Positions 55,301-63,711 of a stretch of DNA of 64,000 nucleotides are shown in pieces. The translations under genes and the position numbers were made by a program. The notes under the pieces were generated by a model. That model worked only from the letters and a program-made list of their open reading frames with translations, ran no database searches and was not told the DNA's origin. Positions within the stretch are counted from its first letter, which is position 1; each line of letters begins with the position of its first letter. Source of the DNA: Cellulophaga algicola DSM 14237 (GTDB lineage Bacteria; Bacteroidota; Bacteroidia; Flavobacteriales; Flavobacteriaceae); contig NC_014934.1 in NCBI RefSeq assembly GCF_000186265.1, forward strand, positions 2,542,001 through 2,606,000, given 5' to 3'.

Positions 55301-56114
55301 CTAAACTTGATAGGTTGACATCTATTGAAGTTGCTGTACCTTCTTCAATGGTTAAGATATTTGTTGCAGCATCTAAAGTAGCAGCAGTAATATCATCATC
55401 TTGACTTACACTACCTACTTGCGCATCTACATAGGTCTTTACGGCTTGTTCCGTTGGGAAGTCTACATCAGAATTATCGGCTAGGGTGCCGTCTGTAGAT
55501 TTGTTAGCCGTGTCTTCTTTATCATCTAATAAGGTAGTAAAGTTTGTGGTGTTTGCGTTAATATCATTTTGTAATGCAGTAAAAGCGGTATCCGTATCCG
55601 CTTTAATAAAATCTATAGCATCCTGTACATTGGTTGCGGTGATTCCTGAAATACTATTGTTGTAACTGTTGCTGTCTGCAGCAGTATCTATTAAAAGTGT
55701 GGTAGTGCTATTACTAAAGGTGTAGGTGCCATCACTATTATCTGTTAAGTTCGCCTTTTCTACGACCACATCAATACCAGCTTCATTGGTATAGGTGAAT
55801 GTACCATTGTTATTATCGGTAATAGTGGTGATGGTTTGACCGCCAGTTACATCAACACATAAGCTAGTCCATGTGTTATTTCTGTATTGATACAGGCAAT
55901 CTTCATCGGTGTTGTAAGCCAACGCTCCGTTGATAGGGGTTATAGCATTCATCTGCGCGTTTGTGATACGAGTGACTACTAATACTTTAGAATTGCTTTC
56001 TAATTCAAGGATAGAATTGGAGTCTATACTATTAATATTATCTCCTACTTTTACTTGGCCGTAAGACATGCCAATGGTGAGTAGCAATACAGCTAGGGGG
56101 AATGTGATTTTCAT
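49359..56114 (-). CDS. Giant secreted fibre-like repeat protein (module 1)
   Basis: 2251 residues from ATG 56114, which directly begins the signal peptide MKITFPLAVLLLTIGMSYGQ; 13 extra residues upstream are rejected. An N-terminal domain (LELESNSKVLVVTRITNAQMN, then GALAYNTDEDCLYQYRNNTW) is shared with the 1198-residue protein. Then come tail-fibre-like units: a QDDDIT start, a beta strand ILTIEEGTATSIDVNL, a coiled-coil-like acidic stretch and FPTELAVKTYVDNQ. Nine units are recognisable, seven in perfect tandem. Blocks with GNYNITNL and QDAATKNYVD flank the array twice. The C-terminal part has NNRLGIGTSSPTHKLQVSG, as in phage tail fibres. No type IX sorting domain was seen at its C-terminus. 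Function as adhesin is inference. Confidence 0.85.
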   Translation of the reverse strand: MKITFPLAVLLLTIGMSYGQVKVGDNINSIDSNSILELESNSKVLVVTRITNAQMNAITPINGALAYNTDEDCLYQYRNNTWTSLCVDVTGGQTITTITDNNNGTFTYTNEAGIDVVVEKANLTDNSDGTYTFSNSTTTLLIDTAADSNSYNNSISGITATNVQDAIDFIKADTDTAFTALQNDINANTTNFTTLLDDKEDTANKSTDGTLADNSDVDFPTEQAVKTYVDAQVGSVSQDDDITAATLDAATNILTIEEGTATSIDVNLSSLEESADITANTTLITNEVTRATNAETANATAISDEEARAILAETANADDITDLQTDKENTANKSTDITLSDPTNVEFPTELAVKTYVDTQVAAVNTLADGAIYLGDGTNTAQEVIISGDATIANTGILTISDDVVNAANLNPDVAGTGLSQNATTGALEVDALEVTDVIAGNRIATITETNGTSVEIDESITSLSVQAGAESTLRFTNEAGGFNDIPNIVRSVNGVSPASNGNVAVILSSTSTGIELDRPATAVDSDIYIVSGEVAPNADRNGVAFIYDDVNGWQEVTTDLSTSDARYVNANGDAMVGPLAMGNYNITNLSDPANAQDAATKNYVDTELLAIEQDDDITAATLDAATNILTIEEGTATSIDVNLSSLEESADITANTTLITNEVTRATNAETANATAISDEEARAILAETANADDITDLQNDKEDTANKSTDITLADATNVLFPTELAVKTYVDNQVGSVNQDDDITAATLDAATNILTIEEGTATSIDVNLSSLEESADITANTTLITNEVTRATNAETANATAISDEEARAILAETANADDITDLQNDKEDTANKSTDITLADATNVLFPTELAVKTYVDNQIGSVNQDDDITAATLDAGTNILTIEEGTATSIDVNLSSLEESADITANTTLITNEVTRATNAETANATAISDEEARAILAETANADDITDLQNDKEDTANKSTDITLADATNVLFPTELAVKTYVDNQIGSVNQDDDITAATLDAATNILTIEEGTATSIDVNLSSLEESADITANTTLITNEVTRATNAETANATAISDEETRATAAETANADDITDLQNDKENTANKSTDITLADATNVLFPTELAVKTYVDNQIGSVNQDDDITAATLNTTSNLLTINEGTTSVDVDLSSLEESADITANTTLITNEVTRATNAETANATAINDEEARAILAETANADDITDLQNDKEDTANKSTDITLADATNVLFPTELAVKTYVDNQIGSVNQDDDITAATLDAATNILTIEEGTATSIDVNLSSLEESADITANTTLITNEVTRATNAETANATAISDEEARAILAETANADDITDLQNDKEDTANKSTDITLADATNVLFPTELAVKTYVDNQIGSVNQDDDITAATLDAATNILTIEEGTATSIDVNLSSLEESADITANTTLITNEVTRATNAETANATAISDEEARAILAETANADDITDLQNDKEDTANKSTDITLADATNVLFPTELAVKTYVDDQFNLIRQDDDITSAVLNSSSQLTIFEGTSAVTVNLAALEESAAITANTTAITNEETRATAAETTNEDAITAEETRATAAETANTTAITDLQNDKENTVNKSTDITLADATNVLFPTELAVKTYVDNQITTANTLNNGNIFMGDGSNTAQAVLVSGDATLSNTGILTIEDDAITAAKINADVAGTGLSQNATTGALEVDALTVTNVIAGNRIATITETNGTSVEIDETVTSLSVAPGDDSILRFTNETGGFNDIASIVRTVNGVAPASNGNVAVILSSTSTGLEADIPVTAVDSDIYIVSGEVAPNADRNGVAFIFDDMTGWQEVSTDLSTNDARYVNANGDAMVGPLAMGNFNITNLNDPTNAQDAATKNYVDGLSSGSITSTDIDITGGTNATFTNVSLAIADNAITTAKIANGEVTTDDLATNAVTTIKISDANVTTTKIAPGSNNQSLITDNTGSVSWVDTDELNHTGTAGSIFFAGASGAPTEDNGQLFWDTTNNRLGIGTSSPTHKLQVSGQVRATSFANANGTANSPSYRFNDDGNTGMYRVAADQLGFSTGGTEAIKIDASQNVGIGIATPDESLHIGNNMRLNGSFEDKDGDAGTAGQVLSTTTTGTDWIDPAPAATVSTDANNSVSLGTDSGLFYESPIKAFGKIAANGAILKATAGITITKLTGVGHYQVNLPAGTTSDSNYIIQISQPGRGGVGNDDPGIAYTNQTTTTFEVIMGDNDNGGTDRARFDSEFMFTILDL
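51591..54275 (-). repeat. Seven tandem 384/381-bp repeats inside the fibre gene
   Basis: Counting from the codon for Q in QDDDIT, units start at 54275, 53891, 53507, 53123, 52739, 52358 and 51974. Six units are 384 bp and the fifth, from 52739, is 381 bp and more diverged in its beta segment (TINEGTTSVDVDL). The others differ by scattered silent or single changes. Related units also sit at 55403 and 51590. Head-to-tail near-identity makes copy-number change by slippage or recombination likely. Short-read assembly here would be unreliable. Confidence 0.92.
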
Positions 56115-56137
56115 AACAATAATGGTGTGTGTTTCCG

Positions 56138-56169
56138 TAAAGTTAGAAACCACAGCGCATTAAGTCAAA
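56138..56169 (-). promoter_or_regulatory. Candidate promoter of fibre module 1
   Basis: On the minus strand TTTG (56169-56166) and TAACTTTA (56145-56138) are spaced by 20 bases. The -7 box differs from TAnnTTTG only in the last base and ends 23 bases before ATG 56114. The 248-base gap to the preceding gene shows no other structure. Confidence 0.45.
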
Positions 56170-56362
56170 CAAATTGTTGTGAAACTTAGAAAATACACGG
56201 TATAGGCGTGAGAATAAAGATTACTTATGTTGTAAGAATAAACTTATATAAATATAGTATTCTCTTTGTTGGAGTGCATTCCGAAGCCTTAAGTGTTCTT
56301 TAAAATCAGTAAGAATTTATATGTTAAATTTTCGCAATTAACGGTTTATTCCTTCCAAAATC

Positions 56363-57520
56363 CTAATAAGTGGGTTGTGCTAAGTATAAAAAGCCTTGAA
56401 ACTCATATCCTAAATCATACATATTTACAATATAAAAGTAGATGCCTGAAGGTAAACCGGCGTCTCTCTGAATAACATTATTATCTATATTAGAAATTCC
56501 GGCAAATTCATTCGTGTAATTTTCTTGTCTAAAGACTAAGAGCCCATTACGATCGTACAATTTTAATTCATTCTGACTAGATAATGCTAACTCTTCAATG
56601 ACTAATACATCATTAATACCATCACCGTTAGGGGATAAATAAAAATTATCAATGGTCAAACGGTCTTGTGGTACCAGTAAACTACCGATGGTAATAATCT
56701 CATAGTCGTCCGGGAGAAATTCTTCAGAAGTAATAATCCCATTTTCAGCATCGCCACTTACGGCACTATTTCCTAAAATATGCCATTTCTGTTCTGCTTT
56801 ACTCCAGCCCACTACCAATAAATTCTCTGTAACTTCTGTCAAGGCATCAATAGCACTTCTGTTATTCCAAGAAATAGTTACGGTAGAAAGTACACTACCT
56901 TCCAAGCGCCAAAATTCGTGGGTATTGATTAAACTTAATTGTCGGTCTTTATCTTCGGTATCAAAAGTTTGAGTGAACGATAAAGGAGCATTTGGGTTTT
57001 CAAAGAAATAAGCACATTTAGCCGTTAAGTTTACGCTATTGCTATTTAAAATTAAAGGACGCAATTGAAACTCGTCTCCAATAGGAAACTGATACGTTTG
57101 CTGATTGGTCATTAAAGCATACCCATTTACTTTAGACATATTACTTTCGCCATTGTGCATGGCATTGTCTAAAAGTCCAAAATAGATGTCTTCTAATGAT
57201 TTTTGAGTCATGATATCACCAGCAACAAAATTTACGTTATTGGTGGCGTTTGCTGCAATATTTAAGGTAACGCCACTGCTTGCAAATATTTCAAAATCAT
57301 AAAAGATAGGAGAGACTGTTCCTTGAATGTTTAAAAAACGGGAACCGTAAAAACCTACCAAACCTAAGTTTTGATCAAAGGGCGCATTATTGATAAAGTT
57401 GGTATGAAAACCGACTTCGGCACCGTCATGCAATTGCATGCCACCGGTATGGTTCAATGCCGTTTGTGCATTACTTGCCAGACCAAATAATATAAATAGG
57501 ATGTAGTGTAGGTACTTCAT
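56363..57520 (-). CDS. T9SS-sorted secreted protein with CHU_C-type C-terminal domain (module 2)
   Basis: 385 residues, same length as its paralogue at 48191. Signal peptide (cleavage near SNAQ); N-terminal MQLHDGAEVGFHTNFINNAPFDQNLGLVGFYG mirrors the paralogue (cited in part). The C-terminal type B domain has LSPNGDGINDVLVI, LKLYDRNGLLVF and SGIYFYIVNMYD. Begins 1 base after the fibre gene stop and is therefore coupled to it. Confidence 0.9.
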   Translation of the reverse strand: MKYLHYILFILFGLASNAQTALNHTGGMQLHDGAEVGFHTNFINNAPFDQNLGLVGFYGSRFLNIQGTVSPIFYDFEIFASSGVTLNIAANATNNVNFVAGDIMTQKSLEDIYFGLLDNAMHNGESNMSKVNGYALMTNQQTYQFPIGDEFQLRPLILNSNSVNLTAKCAYFFENPNAPLSFTQTFDTEDKDRQLSLINTHEFWRLEGSVLSTVTISWNNRSAIDALTEVTENLLVVGWSKAEQKWHILGNSAVSGDAENGIITSEEFLPDDYEIITIGSLLVPQDRLTIDNFYLSPNGDGINDVLVIEELALSSQNELKLYDRNGLLVFRQENYTNEFAGISNIDNNVIQRDAGLPSGIYFYIVNMYDLGYEFQGFLYLAQPTY

Positions 57521-57521
57521 A

Positions 57522-60500
57522 TTAAAAGTCTGTTACGGTATAGTACCATGATGAATCTACTCTTGCTCCAGCACTGTTCAATGTTTCTACTTCAAATTGT
57601 GTTGTTGTAGGTGCAGTTGCTAAACTTGCAGCGTATACTCTAATTGTAGAAGCTGTGCCTGTGGAACCTAATAATGTTAATTGAATGGTATAAAGACGAT
57701 CTGCTCTTGTGTTTCCAGTAATAAAAGTTACTCTATAATAGCCAGTACTTATTTTAGAAGTTACCGCGCCATTCTCCTTCGTAGGTGAGCTAGCTAAAGG
57801 AGGAGTTGTTGAGCCATTAGCAGCTTGGTTCACCATTCCCATAGCAACAACAGCAGGAGCTTTCCACTCTGTTCCTGTAGCGGTAGAGGTTAGTACCTGT
57901 CCTGCAGTGCCTACAGATGAATTTGCGTCTTCAAGAGTGCCTTCTAGTTTTAATTTTTCACGAACAATAACACTTGTGTTTCCAGATGTTTCATCAATGT
58001 TTAAAGCTTCTATACCACCAACACTAAAACCTATTTCGTCTGCAGCGGGTCTACTCATACCAGTATTGGTGTCATCGCCAAAGCGATAAGAAGGTTCAGT
58101 TGTTGATCCATTAGAATTCAAAAAACCTTGAGATCTAATAGCTCCAGTTACTTGAAATTTATTAGTTGGGGCATTAGTTCCAATACCAAATCTATTGTTT
58201 GTACTGTCCCAAAAAAGCTCTGTATTATTTTCTACTAATCCACTAGCCCCATCAGAGAAAAAGATAGAACCTGCAGTACCCATAGGTATACTGGTCGCAG
58301 GATCTTGCCAAGTAGCAGCGCCTGCGCCATCTGTTGTTAAGATCTGGCCAACTGTACCGTCTACATTGGTAATTGTATTTGCACCAATAGTTGCTGTACC
58401 TGTTGTGGATAATGTTCCTGTAGTAGAAACATTATCGGTAAATACTGGGTTAATTTTTGAACCGTCTATTGCAGCTCCTGCATTTACATCAGCATCAACA
58501 ATAGAATTGTCTTCAATTTTACTAGTTCCAATACTGTTATCGATTACCTGTAATCCATTTGTAGCATCAATTTCAATAGTTGTATTGTCAACTAAAACAT
58601 TCAAAGCATTTGTCGTAGCATCATTCTCTAGACCAGCTCCAGCAACATCTGCATTTAAATTAGTAGCGGTGATCACGTTGTCTTCAATTTCAAGAAAACC
58701 AGTGTTTGTTAATGTAGCATCACCAGTAATGGTATTTGGTTGTGCAATACCTGAGCCATCACCAATAAAAATAGTTGCATCTGCTAAAGCATTAGAACCT
58801 GTAATTTGAGTATCTACATATATTTTAGTTGCCGCATCTTGATCTAAAGTTGGGTCAGCAACATCAGTAAGTTTAAAAGTTCCTACAGAAAGGTCAGCCG
58901 TTGGAACAGCAAAACCTGTTAAAGATATTCCTGCTTTATTTAGTTTTTCATCTGTTACATTCGCGTCTAGAATTTTAACTGTCGTGATTGCATCATCTTC
59001 AATTTCAAGAAAACCAGTGTTTGTTAATGTAGCATCACCAGTAATGGTATTTGGTTGTGCAATACCTGAGCCATCACCAATAAAAATATTGGCATCTGTT
59101 AAAGCATTAGAACCTGTAATTTGAGTATCTACATAAATTTTAGTAGCAGCATCTTGGTCTAAGGTTGGGTCAGCTACATCAGTAAGTTTAAAAGATCCTA
59201 TAGAAAGGTCAGCCGTTGGAACAGCAAAACCTGTTAAAGATATTCCTGCTTTATTTAGTTTTTCATCTGTTACATTCGCGTCTAGAATTTTAACTGTCGT
59301 GATTGCATCATCTTCAATTTCAAGAAAACCAGTGTTTGTTAATGTAGCATCACCAGTAATGGTATTTGCTTGTGCAGTACCTGTTGCGTCTCCAATAAAA
59401 ATAGTAGCATCTGCTAAAGCATTAGAACCTGTAATTTGAGTATCTACATATATTTTAGTTGCCGCATCTTGATCTAAAGTTGGGTCAGCAACATCAGTAA
59501 GTTTAAAAGTTCCTACAGAAAGGTCTGCTGTTGGAACAGCAAAACCTGTTAAAGATATTCCTGCTTTATCCAGTTTATCATCTGTTACGTTAGCGTCTAG
59601 AATTTTATCTGTGGAAACTGCATTGTCCGCTAATTCATTTTCTGTAATGCCATCGGCAGAGACAGCTAAGGTTAAAGGGTCTACATTGCTTCCTGCGCCA
59701 CTAAGTGTTAGTGTAGGGTTTGTAACACCAGTAACTTCATTTCCTATAATACCATCTACTTCAGTAATTGCTAGAGTAGATTGGTCTGCAAGTACCCAAT
59801 CCGTTCCATCATATCTTAATATTTCACCAGCTGTTGTGCCATCGGCTAACTTAGAAGGCGTAATCGTTCTATCTAAAAGATCTGCATCTGCAATAGTGCC
59901 ATCTAAAATATCTTCAGATTGTACCGTTTCATTTAAAATTTTTGCACTGTTAATTCCATCATCAGCCACTTGTACTCCGTTTACAGCATCAACTTGAAGT
60001 GTCGTGCCATCAACATTGACCTCTAAATCCATAGCGACTAAAGCAGCATCAAGAGCAGTACCAGTAATAGATCCGTTTGTAGAAGTAACATCTTCTCCTA
60101 AGTTGGCGGCTATAGTAGCAGCATCTTGCCATTCAGGATCTCCAGTAGCACTAGTTCCTAAAATTTTATTTTCATCACCTGCAGTAGTTCCTATCTTTTC
60201 TGTAGTTACAGCATCATCTACTATTTCTGCAGTGTTTACGGCGTCATCTGCAAGTTTTGCATTCGTAATAGCATCATCTGCTACGTCTACTTCAGCAATA
60301 GTACCATCTAAAATATCTTCTGAAAGTATCGTTTCATTTAAAATTTTATCGGTAGTTACAGCATCCGGACCAAGCTTAACATTGGTTATCCCTGCGTCTG
60401 CAACTCTTATCTGTGTATCTTTTAAGGTAGCGCCATCGCCATTGGTCACAATTATAGAGTTATCAGTACCTGTGCCTGCCACTAATTCATTGGAAAGTAA

Positions 60501-61118
60501 TTTTCCGCTAACATTATCCACATTTAAAGGTGCCCACTCAACGAAAGAACTTGCGTTAGTTTGTAAGATGGTATTGGGTAAGCCAGCCGCCATTTTTCCA
60601 GGTTGTATGGCTCCATTCTGAATTTTAGCATTGCTTACGGCATTGTCTGCTAATTTATTTTGGGTAACCGCTCCGTCTACTAATTTTGTAGTACCCATAG
60701 TTCCATCTTGAATGTTGGAAGCATTTAATAAACCTACTTCAAAATTATAATTGGTATCTGTAGTTTTGGTGATGCTAATAGATTCAAAATTACCAGGGTT
60801 CTCTAAGGCTTCACTCGTAAAGCTAAGGTTCTCCCCAAAAGCTTCACAAATATTAATCCATTGGAGTCCGTCATAATAATGCAAACATTGCTCTTCGGTA
60901 TTATAGACCATAGCACCTTCTAACGGAAGAATGGCATTCATTTGAGCCGTATTTACACGGTTAATTACAAAAGCTTTGTCAATGCTTTCTAATTCTAATA
61001 ATGATGCTGGATTTATGGTTTGTGGGTTGTTTCCTATTTTAACTTGGGCATTAAGAAATCCTGCTCCAAGTAATAGAAATGCTATAATTACAACTGCTTT
61101 GAAATTAAATTTGTGCAT
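57522..61118 (-). CDS. Large secreted fibre-like repeat protein (module 2)
   Basis: 1198 residues. Signal peptide (cleavage near NAQ). The N-terminal domain (LLELESIDKAFVINRVNTAQMN, GAMVYNTEEQCLHYYDGLQW) is the same as in the 2251-residue protein. The stalk is dominated by threonine/alanine/aspartate-rich DDAIT-type repeats and three 105-residue units (SLTGFAVPTADLSVG, LTDVADPTLDQDAATKIYVD). The C-terminal part has NNRFGIGTNAPTNKFQV and GMSRPAADEIGFSVGG. No sorting domain of its own was seen. Probably exported with the adjacent CHU_C protein; how it is anchored is unknown. Confidence 0.85.
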   Translation of the reverse strand: MHKFNFKAVVIIAFLLLGAGFLNAQVKIGNNPQTINPASLLELESIDKAFVINRVNTAQMNAILPLEGAMVYNTEEQCLHYYDGLQWINICEAFGENLSFTSEALENPGNFESISITKTTDTNYNFEVGLLNASNIQDGTMGTTKLVDGAVTQNKLADNAVSNAKIQNGAIQPGKMAAGLPNTILQTNASSFVEWAPLNVDNVSGKLLSNELVAGTGTDNSIIVTNGDGATLKDTQIRVADAGITNVKLGPDAVTTDKILNETILSEDILDGTIAEVDVADDAITNAKLADDAVNTAEIVDDAVTTEKIGTTAGDENKILGTSATGDPEWQDAATIAANLGEDVTSTNGSITGTALDAALVAMDLEVNVDGTTLQVDAVNGVQVADDGINSAKILNETVQSEDILDGTIADADLLDRTITPSKLADGTTAGEILRYDGTDWVLADQSTLAITEVDGIIGNEVTGVTNPTLTLSGAGSNVDPLTLAVSADGITENELADNAVSTDKILDANVTDDKLDKAGISLTGFAVPTADLSVGTFKLTDVADPTLDQDAATKIYVDTQITGSNALADATIFIGDATGTAQANTITGDATLTNTGFLEIEDDAITTVKILDANVTDEKLNKAGISLTGFAVPTADLSIGSFKLTDVADPTLDQDAATKIYVDTQITGSNALTDANIFIGDGSGIAQPNTITGDATLTNTGFLEIEDDAITTVKILDANVTDEKLNKAGISLTGFAVPTADLSVGTFKLTDVADPTLDQDAATKIYVDTQITGSNALADATIFIGDGSGIAQPNTITGDATLTNTGFLEIEDNVITATNLNADVAGAGLENDATTNALNVLVDNTTIEIDATNGLQVIDNSIGTSKIEDNSIVDADVNAGAAIDGSKINPVFTDNVSTTGTLSTTGTATIGANTITNVDGTVGQILTTDGAGAATWQDPATSIPMGTAGSIFFSDGASGLVENNTELFWDSTNNRFGIGTNAPTNKFQVTGAIRSQGFLNSNGSTTEPSYRFGDDTNTGMSRPAADEIGFSVGGIEALNIDETSGNTSVIVREKLKLEGTLEDANSSVGTAGQVLTSTATGTEWKAPAVVAMGMVNQAANGSTTPPLASSPTKENGAVTSKISTGYYRVTFITGNTRADRLYTIQLTLLGSTGTASTIRVYAASLATAPTTTQFEVETLNSAGARVDSSWYYTVTDF
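58675..59615 (-). repeat. Three 315-bp repeats inside the second fibre gene
   Basis: The same anchor (GTAATTTGAG on the plus strand) recurs at 58801, 59116 and 59431, exactly 315 bp apart. Each unit encodes 105 residues. Outer limits are approximate because the edges diverge. Confidence 0.85.
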
Positions 61119-61171
61119 AAGTGTAAGAACTTATTAGGGGTTATTTTTGATAAAATTACAATTATATAAAG

Positions 61172-61197
61172 ATTTCACCCCTTTTTTAGGATGAAAT
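61172..61197. promoter_or_regulatory. Imperfect inverted repeat upstream of fibre module 2
   Basis: ATTTCACCC (61172-61180) and GGATGAAAT (61189-61197) are complementary at 8 of 9 positions, spaced by 8 bases, about 55 bases upstream of the module 2 start. It could be an operator or a hairpin in the leader. Function is not shown. Confidence 0.3.
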
Positions 61198-61275
61198 GCA
61201 ATTGCTCTAGTTTAACTGATTGAAAGTTAAGGTTTAGCTCTGTAAATTAACACTATTTTTACTTTCTTATTGTGG

Positions 61276-61968
61276 CTAGAAGTGTAGGTTTATTCCCTCA
61301 TACGGGACTTTATTTTGCTCGAAAATTCTTGCTTCAAATGCCCCTTTTAACGTACTAATATCATTTTCAATATATATAAAACTACCTTCTCGTAAGCCTA
61401 CTACTGGCGTTGTATTAAAACAATGAAATTCTTTAATTCTGGTTTCCCTTGTTTCTCCATTATGGTTACTTTTTGGGTCTGGATCTAGGTAATGTGCATT
61501 GATATTAAAATTAACCAAACCTAGAGTATTAAAACTAGGAGGGTAAACAATGGGCATGTCATTGGTAGTTTGCATATTTATGCCCGCAATATTACTTCCT
61601 GCACTCGTTCCAAAATAGGGAGTGCCTTTCGTAACTTTATCTTTTAAAGGGATCATTGCCGCAAGTTCATGTAGCTGTTTTACCAATAAAAAAGTGTTGC
61701 CGCCACCTGTGAAAAAAGCTTCCGCATTTTGGATTCCTGTTCTGGCATCTTCAAAAGTGTGTAAGCCGATAACCTCTTTGCCTATTTTCGCAAATGCCTT
61801 AGCGACAAGAGCAGTATACGCGTCATGAGAAATTCCGCTTGGTCTAGCATAAGGAATAAAAGTGATGGTTTTTACGTCTTTAAAAAAGACTTCCAGTGTT
61901 TCTAATAGATAGGCTAAATATGCTTCTCCGTGTAATGTAGAGGTGCTGGCAAGTAGTAATTTTTTCAA
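61276..61968 (-). CDS. pepE: Peptidase E (alpha-aspartyl dipeptidase)
   Basis: 230 residues. TTG start at 61968; the next in-frame ATG would remove the conserved first strand MKKLLLASTSTLHG. Family S51: the catalytic Ser is S122 in YFGTSAGSNIAG, preceded by the oxyanion region FFTGGGNTF, and a His follows in INAHYLDPDP. It hydrolyses dipeptides with N-terminal aspartate in the cytoplasm. Monocistronic between the second fibre gene and the divergent carboxypeptidase-regulatory-like genes. Confidence 0.93.
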   Translation of the reverse strand: MKKLLLASTSTLHGEAYLAYLLETLEVFFKDVKTITFIPYARPSGISHDAYTALVAKAFAKIGKEVIGLHTFEDARTGIQNAEAFFTGGGNTFLLVKQLHELAAMIPLKDKVTKGTPYFGTSAGSNIAGINMQTTNDMPIVYPPSFNTLGLVNFNINAHYLDPDPKSNHNGETRETRIKEFHCFNTTPVVGLREGSFIYIENDISTLKGAFEARIFEQNKVPYEGINLHF

Positions 61969-62146
61969 TTTGTAGTAATTTTTGAGCTGCTAAATTAACA
62001 AAAGTTTAATGGTGCATTATTTTTTTTTGAGAGTAACTTGCATTTTCTTTATGCTTAACTTTAACTTGTGATAATACAGTACCTTATAATAGGTATACAC
62101 AAGTGTAGGTATGAACACTACTTGTTTCTTAGATAAAACTAACCTT

Positions 62147-62908
62147 ATGAAAAAAATTATACTATTGGTACTTTTAGGTACATTCTCAATTGCGCAAAGT
62201 TTTGCTCAAGATGAAGAACGTACCTACTTACGCGGTAAAGTTATGTACCGCAATAGCAATGTTCAGAATGAAAATGTAATTAATGTAAATACGGAATTAG
62301 GAGTCATAACCAATACCAGTGGGGAGTTTGCCATTAATGTTAAGGTTGGCGATGAATTGGTTTTTACGGCATTAAATTATCAAATGAAACGCGTTATTAT
62401 TACGCCAGAAATTTTAGCGAATAACAGACTTGTTGTTGAAGTTAATGAAAAAGTTACAGAATTAGATGAGGTAGTGGTAGGGCCAGAAAACCAAGAAGCT
62501 TTTTTGATTGTAAAAAATGAAGAGTTTAAAAAATACGAATATGGTATTGATGAAACTTCTAGAGTAGAAAATATAGCCATGTCTGACCAAGAACGTGGTA
62601 TGCAAAACGGAATCAATTTTGTAAACATTTTTAAAGCCATTAAAAAAGGAATTAAAAATGAAGATGGCACAGCAGCAGAACCGGCACCTAGATTAAAAGT
62701 TAGTGATGTGCTTCGTCAAGTTTACGATGATCAATTTTTTGTCTCAGATTTACAATTGCCACAAGATAAAATTACTCAGTTTTTATACTATTGCGATACA
62801 CGTTTACCAGAACAATCGCTCCTAAAAAAAACCAATGAGTTTGAATTGATTGATTTTCTAGTGAATGCAAGTAAAGATTTTCGTGCGCAATTAGATGATA
62901 AAAACTAG
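62147..62908 (+). CDS. CarboxypepD_reg-like secreted protein, first of three tandem genes
   Basis: 253 residues from ATG 62147, which starts the signal peptide (MKKIILLVLLGTFSIAQSFAQ); ATG 62111 would put 12 polar residues before it. The domain begins LRGKVMYRNSNVQNENVINV and has the NTELGVITNTSGEFAINVKVGD pattern of a CarboxypepD_reg-like (CNA-B-type) beta sandwich. ELDEVVVGP follows as in TonB-dependent receptors, but no receptor barrel follows. The C-terminal 130 residues are unrecognised and shared with the next gene. Overlaps the next gene by 14 bases. Confidence 0.82.
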   Translation: MKKIILLVLLGTFSIAQSFAQDEERTYLRGKVMYRNSNVQNENVINVNTELGVITNTSGEFAINVKVGDELVFTALNYQMKRVIITPEILANNRLVVEVNEKVTELDEVVVGPENQEAFLIVKNEEFKKYEYGIDETSRVENIAMSDQERGMQNGINFVNIFKAIKKGIKNEDGTAAEPAPRLKVSDVLRQVYDDQFFVSDLQLPQDKITQFLYYCDTRLPEQSLLKKTNEFELIDFLVNASKDFRAQLDDKN

Positions 62909-63671
62909 TCTTTATATAACGTGTTTTTTTATATGTGCTGCCAACGTGCAGGCACAAAAAACGGTTTATAAAGAACTAGAAGGTAGGGTATCTAGTGCAG
63001 ATGGGGATGTTGCTGCTACGCATGTCTTAAATATTAGTGCTCAAAAAGCAGCGATTACAGATATTGATGGTTTTTTTACCATTACGGCAGGTTTAAATGA
63101 TACGTTAGTGTTTTCTGCGGTACAGTTTCAACGAAAAGAAATTGTAGTGACCAAAGAGATTCTAGCTAGCAAATTGCTATATATAACCTTAGATCCTGCG
63201 CTAAATGCTTTGAATGAAGTGGTGGTAATGCCCTTTAATTTAAGTGGCGAATTGGGTAGGGATATGAATAGGATGGAAATTGACCCGCCCTTGACGGCTG
63301 CAAGTTTAGGATTACCCAATGCTTTTGTGAAGAAAATGTCACAGGCAGAACGTAAAGCTTTTTCTGCGGGAGCAGGCGGACCGTTACTATCCGCATTAAA
63401 TGCCATAACGGGCGAAACAAAAAGACTGCGTTTAATTCAAGAACGAGAAGCAAAATATACACGAACTGAGTTTATACGTAAAGCATATCATGATTCTCTC
63501 TATGTGAAGGAATTGAAAATACCAGTAGACAGAATTAATGACTTTATGTATCTCTGTGAAATAGATTCCTCTTTTACTGCACTTGATAAGAAAGATAACT
63601 TACGTATTTGGGAGTTTATGCTACAGAAGAGTGTTGCTTACCGAAAAAATTACGAATTAGAATTGCCATAG
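62895..63671 (+). CDS. CarboxypepD_reg-like secreted protein, second of three tandem genes
   Basis: 258 residues. Signal peptide (cleavage near VQAQ). The domain reads LEGRVSSADGDVAATHVLNI and KAAITDIDGFFTITAGLNDTLVFSA, then ALNEVVVMPFNL. The C-terminal part is helical and has a conserved segment KAYHDSLYVKELKIPVDRINDFMYLC that parallels QVYDDQFFVSDLQLPQDKITQFLYYC in the first gene (both cited in part). Overlap of 14 bases with the previous gene implies one transcript. Confidence 0.85.
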   Translation: MIKTSLYITCFFICAANVQAQKTVYKELEGRVSSADGDVAATHVLNISAQKAAITDIDGFFTITAGLNDTLVFSAVQFQRKEIVVTKEILASKLLYITLDPALNALNEVVVMPFNLSGELGRDMNRMEIDPPLTAASLGLPNAFVKKMSQAERKAFSAGAGGPLLSALNAITGETKRLRLIQEREAKYTRTEFIRKAYHDSLYVKELKIPVDRINDFMYLCEIDSSFTALDKKDNLRIWEFMLQKSVAYRKNYELELP

Positions 63672-63711
63672 TTTTTAAAATCAATTAATATTAATATTTT
63701 ATTCCTTGCTT

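Noticed and set aside
50035-55404. Long open frames (100-168 residues) on the plus strand across the fibre gene, repeated with the 384-bp unit
   Set aside because: They are antisense shadows of the repeat array: same period, low-complexity serine/valine/alanine composition, and no signal or domain.
58195-60621. Plus-strand frames of about 128-205 residues in the second fibre gene
   Set aside because: Antisense shadows of the repetitive coding strand, with the same composition bias.
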